Notes under the pieces: generated by a model
The model's database searches: none
Told to the model about the DNA's origin: nothing
The model's input: only the letters and a program-made list of their open reading frames with translations
Made by a program: the position numbers and the translations under genes
Shown here: in pieces, positions 12,701 through 22,200 of the stretch
How the letters are laid out: each line of letters begins with the position of its first letter
Numbering within the stretch: position 1 is the first letter of the stretch
Source of the DNA: Symbiodinium natans
Taxonomy: Eukaryota > Sar > Dinophyceae > Suessiales > Symbiodiniaceae
Length of the DNA: 64,000 bases
Assembly (NCBI GenBank): GCA_905221605.1
Contig: CAJNDS010000419.1
Coordinates: 80,893 to 144,892, forward strand
Direction of reading: 5' to 3'

Positions 12701-15700
12701 CAAAATGGTTCAAGGTTACCTACTCTACCTACTAGGTTACGGAGTAAGGTCAAGGTACACACGGGCGGAATCAGCCAAGGGCCGGGCGTCTGCCCGCCGT
12801 CGCAGGACTTGTCGCAAGTCGTCCACTCCGTCCTCGATTGAGAGGGCTCAAAGGGTTTAGGGTTTAGGGTTTAAGGTTTAGGGTTTAGGGTTTAGGGTTT
12901 TAGGGTTTAGGGTTTAGGGTTCAGGGGATGGCTTGGGGTTTGCGAGACTCTTGGCCTGTCCACCCCTCCTCCTCCCAAGGGCCCAGGCCACCATGCTTTG
13001 AAGAGGGGCCAGGCCCCTCTTTCTGGAACACCCAGGCCAAAGCCAAGAAACTTGATTGTTTCTTCTGAAACCTTTTTGTGGTGTAGAGTACGTAGAATGG
13101 AGGGCCCTAGGGGTTTGCTTGCATCGGAAGACTTCACAGCGCAACCACCTCCTTACAAGTCTACATATCGGCGGAGGCGAGAGTGGTCGACGCGGAGCCG
13201 CGTGGCACTTCTCCCCCCAGCCGAAGCAAAGCAACGCCAATGATGAGAGCTCGTACAGTGCTCTGAGAGTTTTGGGTACTTCAGGCTTAAGGGGCTGGTA
13301 AGCGTTGCCCCCAAAGCATCTGGCTGGGTGCCCGGGCCAATGATCCCAAATGCAGTCCGTGCAGTCGCAATCCGGCGAGTAGCAAGGCTCGACCTGCGCT
13401 CTTGGGGGGGGGGGTTTGCAGGTTGGCGTAAAAGAGTTTAGGCTGCGGACTTACTTGGAGGGTAGCGATCATCGGGGACCCTAATCTCAACCCGGATCCT
13501 CTTCTAATATGAACCCCAATAACGTACCCCTACTGCAGGGGGGGGGGGGGGCAGGGGCAGGGGGTAGCTGGCAGCAAGCCCCCCCCCCCCCCCCCCTACC
13601 AGCTCTTCCATGGAGGACAGGCGAGCCCGCACTGCGATACAAGCCCTGTTAAGGCTATGAAGCACCGAGAAGCAAAGAAACCCTGCGAGCCCCCTATAAA
13701 TTCTGTAAACCACAGAAACCAAACCCTGCAAGTCCCATATGCCCTACAATAGACTATCAACCCTAAACCCCCTAAACTCCCCAAGCCCTAACAACCCTCA
13801 ACACCCTAAGCCCCTAAACCCAACTTAACCCTGGCGGGATCCGGGCCATGGAGAGATCCAGATCGCATCCGCGACCTCCCTCGCAGGGGCGCTGGCTAAA
13901 GTCCCGGGAACGCGTCCTGCGAGGTTGAAGGTTAGGGTTTATGGGGATGGTCTTGGCAGCCCGAGACTCCGCTGTTTTTAGGCTGCATAGCGTGGTAGGG
14001 CTATGCCCCATAGAGAGGCAGCATCCTACTCATCCTGCAAGTAGAAGCCGGGGTCGACGGAGCGAATCTTTAGGGCTTCTTTGGCTTTGGGGGTGGGGGC
14101 CGAACCCGAGGGTGTGCTAGGGAATTGAAACCTGAAGGCCCAAAAAGCCGGTCCGGTAGCCAACGCCGCAAGAAGAACCTGCGCGGGTGCATGGACTTCG
14201 GCTATGGAAATTTTTGTGGGGGCCCTGGGGCTTGGGAGGGTTTAGGGTTTAGGGTTTAGGAGGGTTTACAGGGTTGGGGGGGGGGACAAGGGTTGGGCTT
14301 CGGGAAGTCTAGGGCTTTTGTGGTCTAGAATGCCATGGTCTTAGGGGTTTGAGGGGTTGACCGTTGAGGGTCTCGAATGCAGTCCATCCTGGTGTTCGAA
14401 GGGGATCGTTGTGTGAAGTCGAGGTCTAGAGGATGTGATATTCTATGAGCCTTCAAGCCAGAGACACGTGGCAACAATATCACCAACTTACTGGAGCCTT
14501 GGACCGATCGATGTAAACCCTCACACCGAATGCCAAACCTCCAACCACCGACCCTAAGCCCTAAACCCGTTTCGGCCGAGGAGCTGCAGCCGGACCACTC
14601 ACTCCACTGAAAGACCTCGGGCAATCAACAGAGTCTGCGTCGAGCTTCCAGATCCAACTGTCGATGTGAACGGAATCCCAGGATTGCAGAAGATTTTGGA
14701 TATTTCTGCACATGCCCTAAACCCTTAAAACCCTTCAAACCCTTAAAACCCTCGACCCCAAACCCTCAACCCTTTAAACCCTTTAAACCCTTAAGCATAA
14801 GCTTCGACCACAGCTTCTGTGGGCTCCTGGCGGTGCAGTCCCGGCGGCGGCATGGATCTAAAGCACAGCCTGTGAGTCGTTTCGAACGTCTGGATGTCTA
14901 CACGACACATGGGGGGCCTTAATAATTAGAATAGGGTTTTGGGGGTGATGATAGTCTACTTATATGCGGACCATAAGGGAACACGATTACTAATAACTCC
15001 CGACCCCTAGATGACGCGTGGGGGTTGTCCTCACCCACCAGGGTGGGAGTCCCGTACCTACACACCGCCCCAAAGCGGCCCTCCAAAAACACGCCCTGAA
15101 CCCGCCTTGCGTCTCGATAAGCGTCACGGGGCAGGGCTTTCCACCGTTCGTAGGGTTTCGGGTGACCTGCACAGCACAAAGAGGAGGCGAAGTTCGAATT
15201 GCAAGCCTTTGGCCTGCAATCTTTAATGACCATACCTCGTGGTCCCTTTTTTTTGGGGTCCGCACTCTAAACATTCTAACAGAGACACAACTCAGACTGT
15301 CATGAGCTGCGATCAGCCAGTATGAAAGGAGAGGCCAATGACATTCGGAAGAGTACGGAGCTCCGATCGTGCCCTGGGACACATACTGTGCTGTTACAAT
15401 GATCCAAGTCCTCCACAAACCCCGGCCGCTGCTTTCCGGCTTCCGCGAGAAGCCTACTCCCTAACAGGATCGGATGAGTTCCATAAGCCTCAACCATAAA
15501 GAGGGGTGGCGGAGGGTGGTTCTGGGTGAACCCCACAGACATTGTCAGAAGCGTCCATGTCCTAACTCTCAAATGCAGCATCTTCCAGACCTACATCTGC
15601 CCCTCGCCTGTCGGTGGCGCATCTGCTGGCCCCCACCGCATGTCTTGTCGCACTGATCCCACTCCGTCCAGGTGGAGACCTTCTTAGGAAGCTGTGGCAG

Positions 15701-15872
15701 CTGGCTTTCTTTCCTGAACCCGAAACCCTGAACCCAACAAAAACCCTACAGATCACAGCAGGCTTGGAAATTAGCCGTTTCATTGCTGACCTCAGACTCA
15801 ATGGGAGCTGAGCCTGCTTGCTTTGTTGCAAGGGTATAAGCTGTCGGTTCCTGGGGCAAGAATTTGTGCTCG

Positions 15873-15903
<31 letters not shown>

Positions 15904-18870
15904 GGGGGGGGGGGGGGGGGCGGCGGTGGGACGCAACCACGAAGGAGTTGAGATCAAGAAGTTTCGCGGTACACCTTTCAACCCGACCTTGAAGGAGAGC
16001 CGGAGCTCTTCTGAGACGATCTATGCAATGCCTTATACACGATGTGCTTGGCTGTGCGAGTAAACTTGCACAGCGTAGAAAGAAACCACCAGAAGCGGGC
16101 CACACCAGTTACGCAGCTGTGGCGACCGCTAGTTGCCTCTCTGAGAAGCTCTCCTCCAAAATCCGGAAACCCTGAAGCCCTACTCCTACAAATCCTAAAC
16201 CCTTGAACCCTAAACCCTAAAGCCTAAACTCCAAACTCCTAAACCCTGAACCCCTAAACCCTCAACCCTGAACTCCAAACTCCTAAACCCTGAACCCCTG
16301 AACCCTTAACAACAGCAAAAAGGAGAGCAGAGACCACCTCGCAGTCGACCCGGGCCATGCAGCTCACCACCTCCCACAGGGACATTTGCTGGTTTGGGTT
16401 CTTGGGGCTTGACGGTTTAGGGTTTAAGGTTTAGGGTTTCGGGTTTAGGGTTTAGGGTTATAGATAGGGTTGAGCGTTTAGTGTGTAGGTGGTTAGGTTT
16501 TGGAGGTTAACTAGGCGGTCAAGGGTCATGGGGACTGTCTTCAGGAGAGGCTTAGGATGTGGGGAAGCTGGCTTCGTCCCTGACACCTCTGCCTGAACCT
16601 TAAGCCAGATGGTATAAGCGAAGCCCAAATCCCCCAAAACCCCGGTAAGACCTCAAATTGCTCCCAAGAACATAACCCGAAGAAAAGCCCACGACCCTGA
16701 TGCCCCCTAGCCCCCAAAATACATCCGAATCACGAAAACGCTGCAACCCTGATTCCCAATCGCCCCAAAAACCCTGCTCACAAAAACACACCGCACCTAA
16801 CCCACAAGCTCAGGTCAGTGTGGCCTCGCGCAAGGACCCCACACAGGGCAACCCCGTGTTGGCCTCGGATTTAAGGGGCTGAGGGTTTTCAGGAATAAGG
16901 AGGATTGTTGAGGGTTACAGGTTTTGGGGGTTCGGGTATGAGGCTACAGCTCAGGGGCTTCGGGGCTTGGTGGTTTGAGAATCAGGCGGCATGGAGTTGA
17001 GGTTTTTAGGGCTATGGGCGTCTTAGGGTTTCGGGTCGGCTGAAATCCAAGGAGGGCACCTCGCCCCCAACAGCTTTATTAGGGCTTAGGGTTTGGGATT
17101 TGGGGCCAATTTAGGGTTTAGGGCTTAGGGCTTATGAAGACATCACACACCATCACCTATCGGCCTACTAGGGATTTGCGCACAGTCCCTCAACCCTAAA
17201 CCCCAGACCCTGTTAAACCCTGTTAAGTTAAACCCCAGAACCCTGAACCCTAAACCCTAAACCCTAAACCCTAAACCCTGAAACCCTGAAACCCTGAAAC
17301 CCTGAAACCCTGAAACCCTGAAACCCTGAAACCCTAAACCCTAAACCCTAAACCCCAAACCCCAAACTCCAAACCCTAAACTCTCAAGCCCCTGTAACTT
17401 GAAATTATTAAGAAAAATCCAAAACACAAACTCCTCGAAACTCCTCGAAACTTTCCCCGGACCTGAACCCTTTAATGATTTCAATAAACCCTAAACCCTA
17501 CCCAGACCTTGAATCCAAGCCCCGGGCCGGCTGTTTCGTGATGCGCCGGTAGCGGAACTTCATCGGCCCATCCTGACAGGAGGTCCAGGAGTTCCACCTC
17601 GGTGCTTCCCAAAGTTTGGGGTTCAAGGGTTTAGGGTTTAGGACTTCGGGCTCAGAGCTTCGGGTTTACAGTTTAGGGTTTAGGGTGTGCTGGGCGAGGT
17701 CACGCGCTGAGCGCGCAATAGTATGCAAACATGCCCACCCCAAGACCACCCAAACACTACTCAAAACGAAACCAACCGGAGCCAAGCGAATAGTCGCTTC
17801 CGGGAGAAAACTTAGGCTTTGCTTTTGGGGGACATCTGGAGGGCCTTCTCATAGCTTTCTCCTCGAGTCCGGAATGCCAAGGTGCATGGCGAAAGTCAGC
17901 TGGAAAAGTCCGAGCGAAACTTTAGGTTGATTTTAGGCTTCGCGCCACGGGACGTCTTTCGGCCAGAGGGCCAACGATCTCATTGTTCTTCTCATCGACT
18001 GTGAGATGTTTTGTCTTACGAGGGAGACTGACTGAAAGCATCTGAGCGACAGGACAGTTCAGGTTCTGCGTTGAGCTTGCTCCCAGGCCCCCAGTCTTGC
18101 CAGGGGCCTCCTAGGCCGCCTAGGCCCCTTTCAGTGGCTCCCAGGCGCCTCGCAGCACCTCCAACTTTCGAAGGCCTCTCAAGCCAGACCACCCCAAACC
18201 ACCCCAAGCGGACCCCTGGCACCTCACGACAGCAAGTTTGTCGGGTTTAGGGGAGTACTAGTATATCGTGTGACAAAGCTAGACGACTCTTAGGACTCAT
18301 TTTCAGGCCCAGCAATCCTGCCCTGGTCTTGCAGAACGCTCGACTGCGCCCGCCTTACCGCAACAGAGGTGAGAGGGGTGGCAGGCGGGTTTAGGGCTTA
18401 GGGCTGAGGGTTTGGGTGGTTTGGGGATCTTGGGGGGTTGGGGGTCTTGGGTCTTTGGGTTTCCTTGCATTTTTGAGAGATGAATCCGTGGGAACTAAAG
18501 GTCAGCCTCGTGTTGCTGAATGGTGATTTGAAGTCAGTTTAAGCCCAGAAACACGGAGTTTCTTGTTCTTCAATACGATTTAGTGGTTGAGGTTGAGGGG
18601 CTTGGGGTAGGGCTCGGGGGCTTAGGGGCGTGGGCATGGCTTGAAACAACATGCTCTGTTGTCCCAACTTTCGACTATTGAAGCCATGCCCTCCTAGAAC
18701 CCCTGTAGTGCTTGAATTTAGGGCTCAGGGAAGTTTGAGCCTATCGTACGAAGCACCCGGGGACCCCGCAGCCCTCTTATCCCCCTGAGGCGGCTGCTGC
18801 CCCAGCACGCAGTCTTGAGCTCCGCTGTGGCAGGCATGTGTCTGGCAAGCTCAGCTAAACCGACCAAGCC
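6727..18870 (-). CDS. TSP1-repeat protein gene, series C (multi-exon)
   Basis: A chain of short minus-strand exons encodes pieces of thrombospondin type-1 repeats, i.e. disulphide-linked modules of about 55 residues with a WxxW(S)xC core, a CSxxCGGG turn and R-x-R strands. The best pieces are 17508-17597 (WNSWTSCQDGPMKFRYRRIT), 15591-15679 (STWTEWDQCDKTCGGGQQMR), about 15340-15450 (...FVEDLDHCNSTVCVPG), 15106-15166 (VTRNPTNGGKPCPVTLIETQ), 14567-14606 (WSEWSGCSSSAET), 13876-13916 (TRSRDFSQRPCEG), 12788-12832 (TEWTTCDKSCDGGQ), about 9985-10032 (SCSHHVCVDGQWGAR), 8068-8127 (VCSATCEGGETWRHR) and about 6727-6812 (EAQPCNQHVHCIPSVDC). Weaker pieces are at 18795-18848, 16808-16868, 16320-16385, 14818-14872 and 14140-14205. 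TSP1 proteins are usually secreted or surface adhesive proteins; no signal peptide or transmembrane segment was found. Whether this is one gene is not proved. Confidence 0.65.
6955..7530 (-). CDS. Probable exons, unidentified
   Basis: Three minus-strand islands read open. About 7463-7530 gives ESKSHILSILYDLLPSSKAP followed by a GTAAAG donor. About 7290-7400 gives VHEDKQAIDMLQRASGERLR and then PSSYRLCHGTPLQRLAG. About 6955-7045 follows a TTGCAG|G acceptor and reads GRNFPQISLPFGALDHLVQK. They lie inside TSP1 series C and may be linker segments of the same protein, or a separate short gene. Confidence 0.4.
7790..7880 (-). CDS. Probable exon, unidentified
   Basis: Minus-strand open island reading LPVRQDAYRVPVSPAGQIVW and then ATLSQLPLPTCHG, with a possible GC donor (CATG|GCAAGT). 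It lies between the TSP1 exon 8068-8127 and the 7.5-kb islands. Function not recognised. Confidence 0.35.
8068..8127 (-). CDS. TSP1 exon (CSATC..GG core)
   Basis: Sixty-nucleotide exon, 20 codons in phase 0 at both ends: acceptor GCAAG|GTC and GC donor GAG|GCAAGC. It reads VCSATCEGGETWRHRHVLVE, which matches the C-S-x-T-C-x-G-G...R-x-R core of a TSP1 module. An overlapping frame is also open, so the call rests on the motif and on neighbouring TSP1 exons. Confidence 0.6.
9030..9560. repeat. Degenerate minisatellite, units of about 45-50 bp and a smaller array
   Basis: Between about 9110 and 9370 a phrase of the type GGAGTGCCCAACCCCAGAG is repeated with CCCAGAGTATCCCC variants. From about 9405 to 9520 a second motif, CATGGTTTCGACGCTGC, recurs three times. 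Long open frames on both strands here reflect the repeat period. I see no independent coding evidence. Confidence 0.6.
9780..10160. repeat. Degenerate CCCTAAA / TTTAGGG block around one exon
   Basis: CCCTAAACCC-type variants (CCCTATAAC, CCCTGTAAC and similar) fill 9805-9965. TTTAGGG variants fill 10060-10160. Between them lies the TSP1-like exon at about 9985-10032. The repeats point in opposite directions on the two sides of that exon. Confidence 0.7.
9985..10032 (-). CDS. TSP1-like exon
   Basis: Acceptor CCCTCAG|G at 10033/10032, then S-C-S-H-H-V-C-V-D-G-Q-W-G-A-R. The spacing CxxxxCxxGxWGxW is that of a junction between two TSP1 modules. The donor is unresolved; a GC donor near GGGGCGCCC is possible. 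Confidence 0.45.
10283..10480. repeat. CCCTGAG/CCCTAAA-derived repeat tract
   Basis: Runs of CCCTGAGCCCTGAG and CCCTGAACCC, i.e. telomere-like heptamers that have drifted and re-amplified. No coding content is seen. Confidence 0.7.
10937..11476. CDS. Two long overlapping open frames; possible single exon, strand unresolved
   Basis: A minus-strand frame of 173 codons (10937-11458) and a plus-strand frame of 144 codons (11042-11476) overlap in an island without telomere-like repeats. The plus frame contains several Cys (CESVCKRG, GPPCPEA, RQACVS) and ends VMSKEVQEHGQVELGS. The minus frame starts MPMLLHLLRHDQLLQDPNSA. Open length on both strands in roughly 55% GC DNA is not conclusive. No domain was recognised. 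The 11500-12780 stretch after it contains repeats and an AT-richer segment but no convincing exon. Confidence 0.3.
11770..12130. other. AT-richer segment with TTCACTCA-type short repeats; possible mobile-element remnant
   Basis: From about 11786 the motif TTCATTCACT/TTCACTCA recurs (CGTTCACTCATTC, TTCACTCACTTGTTC, GATTCACTCACC). It is followed by an AT-rich stretch unlike the surrounding DNA. A comparable segment lies at 34.69-34.93 kb. No open frame of note was found. Confidence 0.35.
12788..12832 (-). CDS. TSP1 exon (WTTCDKSCDGG)
   Basis: Exon of 45 nt, one leading nucleotide and two trailing (phase 2 both sides). Acceptor is CGAG|GACG and donor is the GC type CAGAC|GCCCGG. It reads T-E-W-T-T-C-D-K-S-C-D-G-G-Q, a canonical TSP1 WxxC..xxCxGG core. 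A TTTAGGG array (12855-12925) lies immediately upstream on the minus strand. Confidence 0.7.
12855..12925. repeat. Interstitial (TTTAGGG)n array
   Basis: About ten units of TTTAGGG with two single-base variants. It lies just 5' (minus-strand sense) of a TSP1 exon. Confidence 0.85.
13535..13598. repeat. Poly-G / poly-C tract pair
   Basis: A run of G at about 13540-13551 is followed after a short spacer by a run of C at about 13579-13596 on the same strand. These could fold back on each other. Non-coding. Confidence 0.8.
13876..13916 (-). CDS. TSP1 exon (R-x-R strand and Cys)
   Basis: Acceptor CTCGCAG|G and donor GGGAG|GTCGCGG. It reads T-R-S-R-D-F-S-Q-R-P-C-E-G, the second half of a TSP1 module where alternating Arg stack on the Trp residues and a Cys closes the loop. 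Confidence 0.55.
14567..14606 (-). CDS. TSP1 exon (WSEWSGC)
   Basis: Acceptor CTTTCAG|TGG. It reads W-S-E-W-S-G-C-S-S-S-A-E-T and then the donor ACGG|GTTTAG. The intron therefore begins directly with GTTTAGGG, so the telomere-type repeat appears to supply the 5' splice site. WSxWSxC is the diagnostic TSP1 motif. Confidence 0.65.
14911..15009. mobile_element. Short terminal-repeat element, family F1 copy 1
   Basis: Begins GGGGGGCCTTAATAATTAGA, continues ATAGGGTTTTGGGGG, and ends CCCGACCCCTAG. The ends are imperfect inverted repeats (GGGGCC... and rc GGGGTCGG). It shares the start and end with copies at 26684, 40600, 45184 and 49316. No open frame. It lies between TSP1 exons of series C. Confidence 0.6.
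15106..15166 (-). CDS. TSP1 exon (second half of module)
   Basis: Acceptor CTGTGCAG|G at 15167/15166. It reads VTRNPTNGGKPCPVTLIETQ, matching the R..xxPxxGGxxC end of a TSP1 module. The donor is probably the GC type CGCAAG|GCGGG. Confidence 0.65.
15340..15450 (-). CDS. TSP1-like exon
   Basis: The minus-strand frame reads EAGKQRPGFVEDLDHCNSTV and then CVPG. The pattern PG....C....C is that of the end of one TSP1 module and the start of the linker. Edges are approximate. Confidence 0.45.
15591..15679 (-). CDS. TSP1 exon (canonical WxEWxxCxxxCGGG)
   Basis: Acceptor AAGAAG|GTC and donor TGTAG|GTCTGG. It reads V-S-T-W-T-E-W-D-Q-C-D-K-T-C-G-G-G-Q-Q-M and then RHRQ. This is the clearest single TSP1 exon in series C, with both Trp, both Cys, the triple Gly and the R-x-R strand. 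Confidence 0.8.
15881..15920. repeat. T-run / G-run junction
   Basis: A run of about 18 T is followed directly by a run of about 17 G. On the minus strand it reads poly-C then poly-A. It is one of at least six such composite tracts in the window. Confidence 0.9.
17217..17380. repeat. CCCTAAA array passing into an 8-bp CCCTGAAA array
   Basis: Pure CCCTAAA units give way at about 17276 to seven or eight copies of the octamer CCCTGAAA and then return to CCCTAAA. The octamer block shows local re-amplification of a mutated telomere-type unit. Confidence 0.85.
17508..17597 (-). CDS. TSP1 exon (WNSWTSC...KFRYRR)
   Basis: A 90-nt exon with one leading and two trailing nucleotides. Acceptor is CACCGAG|GTGG and donor TTCAAG|GTCTGG. 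It reads W-N-S-W-T-S-C-Q-D-G-P-M-K-F-R-Y-R-R-I-T and then KQPARGLDS. Both Trp and the alternating Arg/aromatic strand of a TSP1 module are present. The normal second core Cys is replaced (CQDGP), so this is a divergent module. Confidence 0.75.
18795..18848 (-). CDS. TSP1-like linker exon
   Basis: The minus strand reads T-H-A-C-H-S-G-A-Q-D-C-V-L-G-Q-Q. C....DC.LG is the usual junction from one TSP1 module into the next. It lies just 3' of the stop of the exonuclease gene, so it is the most upstream exon of series C seen. Confidence 0.45.
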
Positions 18871-19100
18871 CCCGAACAAAGCAAGCCGACCTCCCCAAAC
18901 CCAACAGGTCCCTCCTCCACCTACGGTTCGGTTCCGCACTCCAACTCTACGCCGCTACGCGGCCCAACAAGCGGGTCGGTAAGGTCTCCTCCCCTTTACA
19001 GGAAGCCTAGCGCAAAAAGAGCCAAGTTCAACTCAATTTCGGCCTTTTTCGGGCCCTACTCTTGCGGACCCTCAACCCTGAGCCCTTCCTTTTTGCGCGG

Positions 19101-19242
19101 CTAGAAATCTGGGGCATCAGTGCCCGGACGCTTGTACTCCTGCTTAAACCAACTCGCCCTCTCAGCGCTACCCGCAAAGACCCGTGGCTGCCACTCCGTC
19201 GGTAGCTTGCTGATGTAGAAGTTGTAGAGATCGAGCATGTAC
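19101..19242 (-). CDS. Exonuclease terminal exon with stop
   Basis: Acceptor CCCCAGCAG|G at 19243/19242. It reads YMLDLYNFYISKLPTEWQPR, then VFAGSAERASWFKQEYKRPG, TDAPDF and a TAG stop at 19103-19101. Joining to 22596 restores HDSRYMLDLYNFY. The helix after motif III is in place, so the domain is complete. Confidence 0.8.
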
Positions 19243-22200
19243 CTGCTGGGGCTGTATCCTGGGCCCTAAGGTTGGGTTTGGGGTTTGTTGGGTTTATAGG
19301 GCCTGCAGGGCTTACAGGGTTTACAGGGTTTTGCAGGGTCTACAGGGCTCTGCCTCTCCGCCCACGCGCCCCATGACACGCCGGTAAAACTAAGAGAGCA
19401 TATGCAAGTTTATCCGTTTCACGCGGTATTCATGAGTCCAATCGCATTGCATTAGGTGCCAAGGGTGGTGTGGGCAAAATGATTCGTGGCTCACTTTCTT
19501 CGCCTGGCAATTCGCCATTCATTACCGGCGATAGGAAAGGTAGAAAGCTCGCGGGCCCAAACGTTGTAAGGGCTTTTGGGGCTCACGAATCGCTTGGAAA
19601 ACCACTGTGAATCGTGATCCAGAGGCAATGCCCGTAAATACCTACACAAATAAAAAACGCAAAAAAATGCATATAATATATATATATATATACATATTTA
19701 TATGTATATATATATATGGTCACCCCCCCCCCTCGACAGACCCCGGAAGTATATTTCCGGTCTGTTCAGGAAGGGGGCGGGGGGGCACTTTTCCTCGCAC
19801 TTCCGTAAGCAACTCCAGTAGCTGTTGCTAGCATAGCTCTCTGTGTTTTTAATATATTTCATATTTCTCATGAGTGTAGAACCCCTAAAAGAATCTTACC
19901 AAAACCTGAGTTTCCAAAAATCCAAAAATCCAAAAATCCCAACCCAAGTTTCGGATTTTTGGAAATTCGAGGAATTTGCTCAAAATCCAAAAAAACCCAA
20001 AATTCCTCGAGTTTCCAAAATTCCAAAAATCCAAAAACCCCAACCCCAGTTTCGGATTTTTGGAAACTCGAGGAATTTGCTCAAAATCCAAAAAACCCAA
20101 AATTCCTCGAGTTTCCAAAATTCCCAAAATCCAAAAATTCCACCCCAAGGTTTGGATTTTTAGAAACTCGAGCGGGAGCCTCGAAATTCAAAAAACCCCA
20201 AATTCCTCGAGTTTCCAAAATTCCAAAAATCCAAAAACTCCAACCCCAGTTTCGGATTTTTGGAAACTCGAGGAATTTGCTCAAAATCCAAAAAAACCCA
20301 AAATTCCTCGAGTTTCCAAAATTCCAAAAATCCAAAAATCCCAACCCCAGTTTCGGATTTTTGGAAACTCGGTGAATTTTGGGTTTTTTTGGATTTTGAG
20401 CAAATTCCTCGAGTTTCCAAAAACCCGAAACTGGGGTTGGGATTTTTGGATTTCTGGGATTTTTGGAAACTCGAGGAATTTTGGTGCTTTTGGATTTTGA
20501 GCAAATTCCTCGAGTTTCCAAAAATCCGAAACTGGGGTTGGGATTTTTGGATTTTGGGAATTTTGGAAACTCGAGGAATTTTGGGTTTTTTTGGATTTTG
20601 AGCAAATTCCTCGAGTTTCCAAAACTCCGAAACTGGGGTTGGGATTTTTGGATTTTTGGATTTTTGGAAACTCGAGGAATTTTGGTTTTTTTTGGATTTT
20701 GAGCAAATTCCTCGAGTTTCCAAAATTCCAAACCTTGGGGTGGATTTTTTGGAGTTTTGGAATTTTTGAAACTCGAGGAATTTGCTCGATTTTTGGATTT
20801 TGAGGCTCCCGCTCGAGTTTCCAAAAATCCAAACCTTTGGGGTGGATGTTTGGATGTTTGGATTTTTGGATTTTTAGAAACTGGCTTTTTGATCAGAGTT
20901 TTTCAGGGGTTCTTATATGATTCCTTATTATGTTTTAGTATTAAATTTAATAATACTCCTGTTCACTTTGACGGGAGTCCTTATTTAATTAATAAGACTC
21001 CTAATCATTTTACTAGCATTCTAAGTGATCTTCAATGGCAATGGGATTCCTGTATTTGTTTAATGGGGTTCGTATTTGATTTTAAAGGATGCCTGTTAAA
21101 GGACTTTTTTGGGTTTAATATTGATTCCTATTCAGTTTAATCAAATGCCACATAATTGGAATACGATTCTGAGTAATTGTAATAGCATTCTTCTTCCTAG
21201 TTGTTTTAATAAAAGTCTTAGAATTTTAATAAGCTTCATAACAAAATTTTATACATATTCCTGTTAATTTCAATAGGCTTCTTATTCATTTTCATAAGAT
21301 GTCTTACAATTTCTAATTGGGTCCCTTTTGCTTTGGCAAGCTTCCTATTCATTTAAAAAGGCTTCTGATTAATTGGAATAGGCTTCGTATTCATTTTAAC
21401 AGGGTTTCTCATTCATGTTGACAGGATTCTTAATAATGTTCATAGGCTTCCTACTAGATTCCACAGTGCTCCGATTATGTTTTTAAATCCTGTTCCCTAT
21501 TTATTTCAATTGGACTCGAAGTAATGTTATTGTAACTCTCATTTGTTTTATTAGCAATCCTGTTAATTAAATGTTTTAATAGGGTTTTTTATAATTCTAA
21601 CAGTACGACTCTTATTGTTTTCAGTTTTGAAGGGTCCACATTACTTTTTTTATAGAATTTTATTGGCTCCTCTTAATCCTTTAATAGGATTCATCTTCAT
21701 GTTACACGGATTCCTGTTACTCTTAAAAAGAATTCATAGATTCTTTTGTAGGGTTCCTATTAATTTTAATAGCATTCCTATGAATTCAAAAGGGTTCCTA
21801 TTCATTTGAATGGCCTTCCTATGGTTCCTCTGAATTTAGGACGCCAAGAAATTTTAATAGGAGCTTCTACGTATTTCAACCAGGTTCTTATTAATTGTAC
21901 TAGGATTCTTACTAAGTTTTCAAAAAAGACTCGTCTTAATTTCAATAGGGTTCTCATTCATTTTAATGGGGTTCCTATTGATTTAAATAGGATTCCTATT
22001 GAACTCATACGAAGCCTATGAATCCTAATAAACTTAATAGGAACCCAAGTAAAACTAAGAGCAATCTTATTAAAATTAATAGCAATCCACGATGTCGAGC
22101 AAATTGTTCAGGTCCTTACAGCATGCGTCCTTCTCACATCTGTCTGCATCTTTCATTGCGAACACAAAACCGTACTAATCGAAAAAAATATGCTCTATTG

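Noticed and set aside
19843-20832. Several open frames of 80-247 codons on both strands (repeats of KSKNPNPSFGFLETR type)
   Set aside because: They follow the about 100-bp foldback array exactly, occur on both strands at once and have no splice or start support. They are artefacts of an inverted repeat.
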